The notes beneath the pieces are model-generated. The model had not been told where the DNA came from, made no database searches, and saw only the letters and a list, made by a program, of their open reading frames with translations. Of a DNA stretch of 64,000 bases, positions 63,762-64,000 are shown piece after piece. Within the stretch, counting starts at the first letter, position 1. Every line of letters begins with the position of its first letter. This DNA is from Pedobacter sp. Bi126 (lineage in GTDB: Bacteria > Bacteroidota > Bacteroidia > Sphingobacteriales > Sphingobacteriaceae). A program made the position numbers and the translations under genes. The stretch is taken from contig NZ_CAKKMS010000003.1 of NCBI RefSeq assembly GCF_918698245.1, positions 992,001 through 1,056,000 of the forward strand, read 5' to 3'.

Positions 63762-64000
63762 ATGGGATTAATGACATTTTTGCGTAACCGTGCAGGCTAT
63801 ATTCTAGTTTTTGCCATCGGTTTTGCAATTGTTGCATTTTTAGTAGGTGATGCAATTAACGTGGGTAAACCTTTTTGGGCAGCAGATCAAAAAGTTGTAG
63901 GATCAATTGATGGTAAGGATATCAGTATTGATGAATTCGGACCAAAGGTTGATCAGGGTGTAAACCAGATGAAACAACAATATGGCGGCAGTGCAAATGC
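63762..64000 (+). CDS. ppiD: PpiD/SurA N-terminal-type peptidylprolyl isomerase (3' end outside window)
   Basis: The first about 79 residues of a membrane-anchored periplasmic folding factor. The sequence MGLMTFLRNRAGYILVFAIG, then FAIVAFLVGDAINVG, is an N-terminal inner-membrane helix. VVGSIDGKDISIDEFGPKVDQGV marks the SurA-like N-terminal chaperone domain. This layout is that of PpiD, which assists newly secreted proteins at the Sec translocon; the isomerase domains would lie outside the window. It follows lptC by about 240 bases. Confidence 0.85.
   Translation, partial: MGLMTFLRNRAGYILVFAIGFAIVAFLVGDAINVGKPFWAADQKVVGSIDGKDISIDEFGPKVDQGVNQMKQQYGGSAN

Noticed and set aside
1..64000. tRNA, rRNA, CRISPR arrays, prophage and insertion sequences
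   Set aside because: All gaps were read for cloverleaf-like or regularly spaced repeats and for transposase-like frames; none was convincing.

Overview
The window looks like a chromosomal segment of a Bacteroidota species, most likely Sphingobacteriaceae (Pedobacter-like). This is inferred from the promoter style (TTTG / TAnnTTTG), the many DUFs typical of the phylum, a type IX secretion (T9SS) C-terminal sorting domain, weak or absent Shine-Dalgarno sites, and palindromic intergenic repeats of the 'GTCATCTCGACCGAAGC...GTCGAAATGACG' type. No rRNA, tRNA, CRISPR array, transposase or phage gene was recognised. The layout is that of an ordinary core chromosome with small accessory patches.

Region by region. 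1-2.1 kb: the end of polA, a MORN/TonB-C secreted protein and a small Lys/Ala-rich secreted protein. 2.3-8.2 kb (minus): MBL-fold hydrolase, YbaB, a membrane protein, a class C serine hydrolase, a cupin and a DUF885 peptidase-like lipoprotein. 8.3-11.1 kb (minus): pyruvate dehydrogenase E2 and E1-alpha. 11.5-20.4 kb: NlpC/P60 hydrolase, CapA-like protein, two tiny membrane proteins, M13 peptidase, slipin, S41 C-terminal processing protease and a TPR protein. 20.5-25.2 kb: a complete cyanophycin locus, with isoaspartyl peptidase and cyanophycinase on minus and cyanophycin synthetase divergent. 25.4-29.7 kb (minus): a DUF2383 protein, then a glycan assembly operon (Wzx-type flippase, two methyltransferase-like proteins, a glycosyltransferase). 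29.8-36.3 kb (minus): a lipoprotein with three His/Cys repeats, DinB-like and DUF4476 proteins, HAD nucleotidase, small tyrosine phosphatase, uracil phosphoribosyltransferase, a deacetylase-like protein that seems to lack catalytic residues, a DUF6702 protein and a methyltransferase. 36.6-43.9 kb (plus): HupE/UreJ, M1 peptidase, uvrB, DUF3472, YwbE and DUF4834. 44.3-49.7 kb: an NTF2-like protein, a frameshifted SRPBCC gene, a GbsR/MarR regulator, an alginate-lyase-family protein and YfhO. 50.5-52.5 kb: a 31-residue membrane microprotein candidate, an LpxH-like phosphoesterase and a glycosyltransferase. 52.5-59.6 kb (minus): a 2095-residue T9SS cargo translationally coupled to an FN3 lipoprotein. 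59.8-64 kb (plus): DUF6427, coaX, an outer membrane protein, lptC and the start of a PpiD-like chaperone.

Most genes serve envelope biology (lipoproteins, peptidases, glycan and LPS functions), with housekeeping genes between them. The observations most worth following up are the giant adhesin-like protein with two blocks of exactly seven calcium-binding motifs, the cyanophycin locus, the triple His/Cys repeat lipoprotein, a run of four unrelated hairpins behind the slipin gene, a 15-bp inverted repeat touching the DUF3472 start codon, and the 31-residue microprotein with its own promoter-like element. No clearly new multi-gene system was identified.
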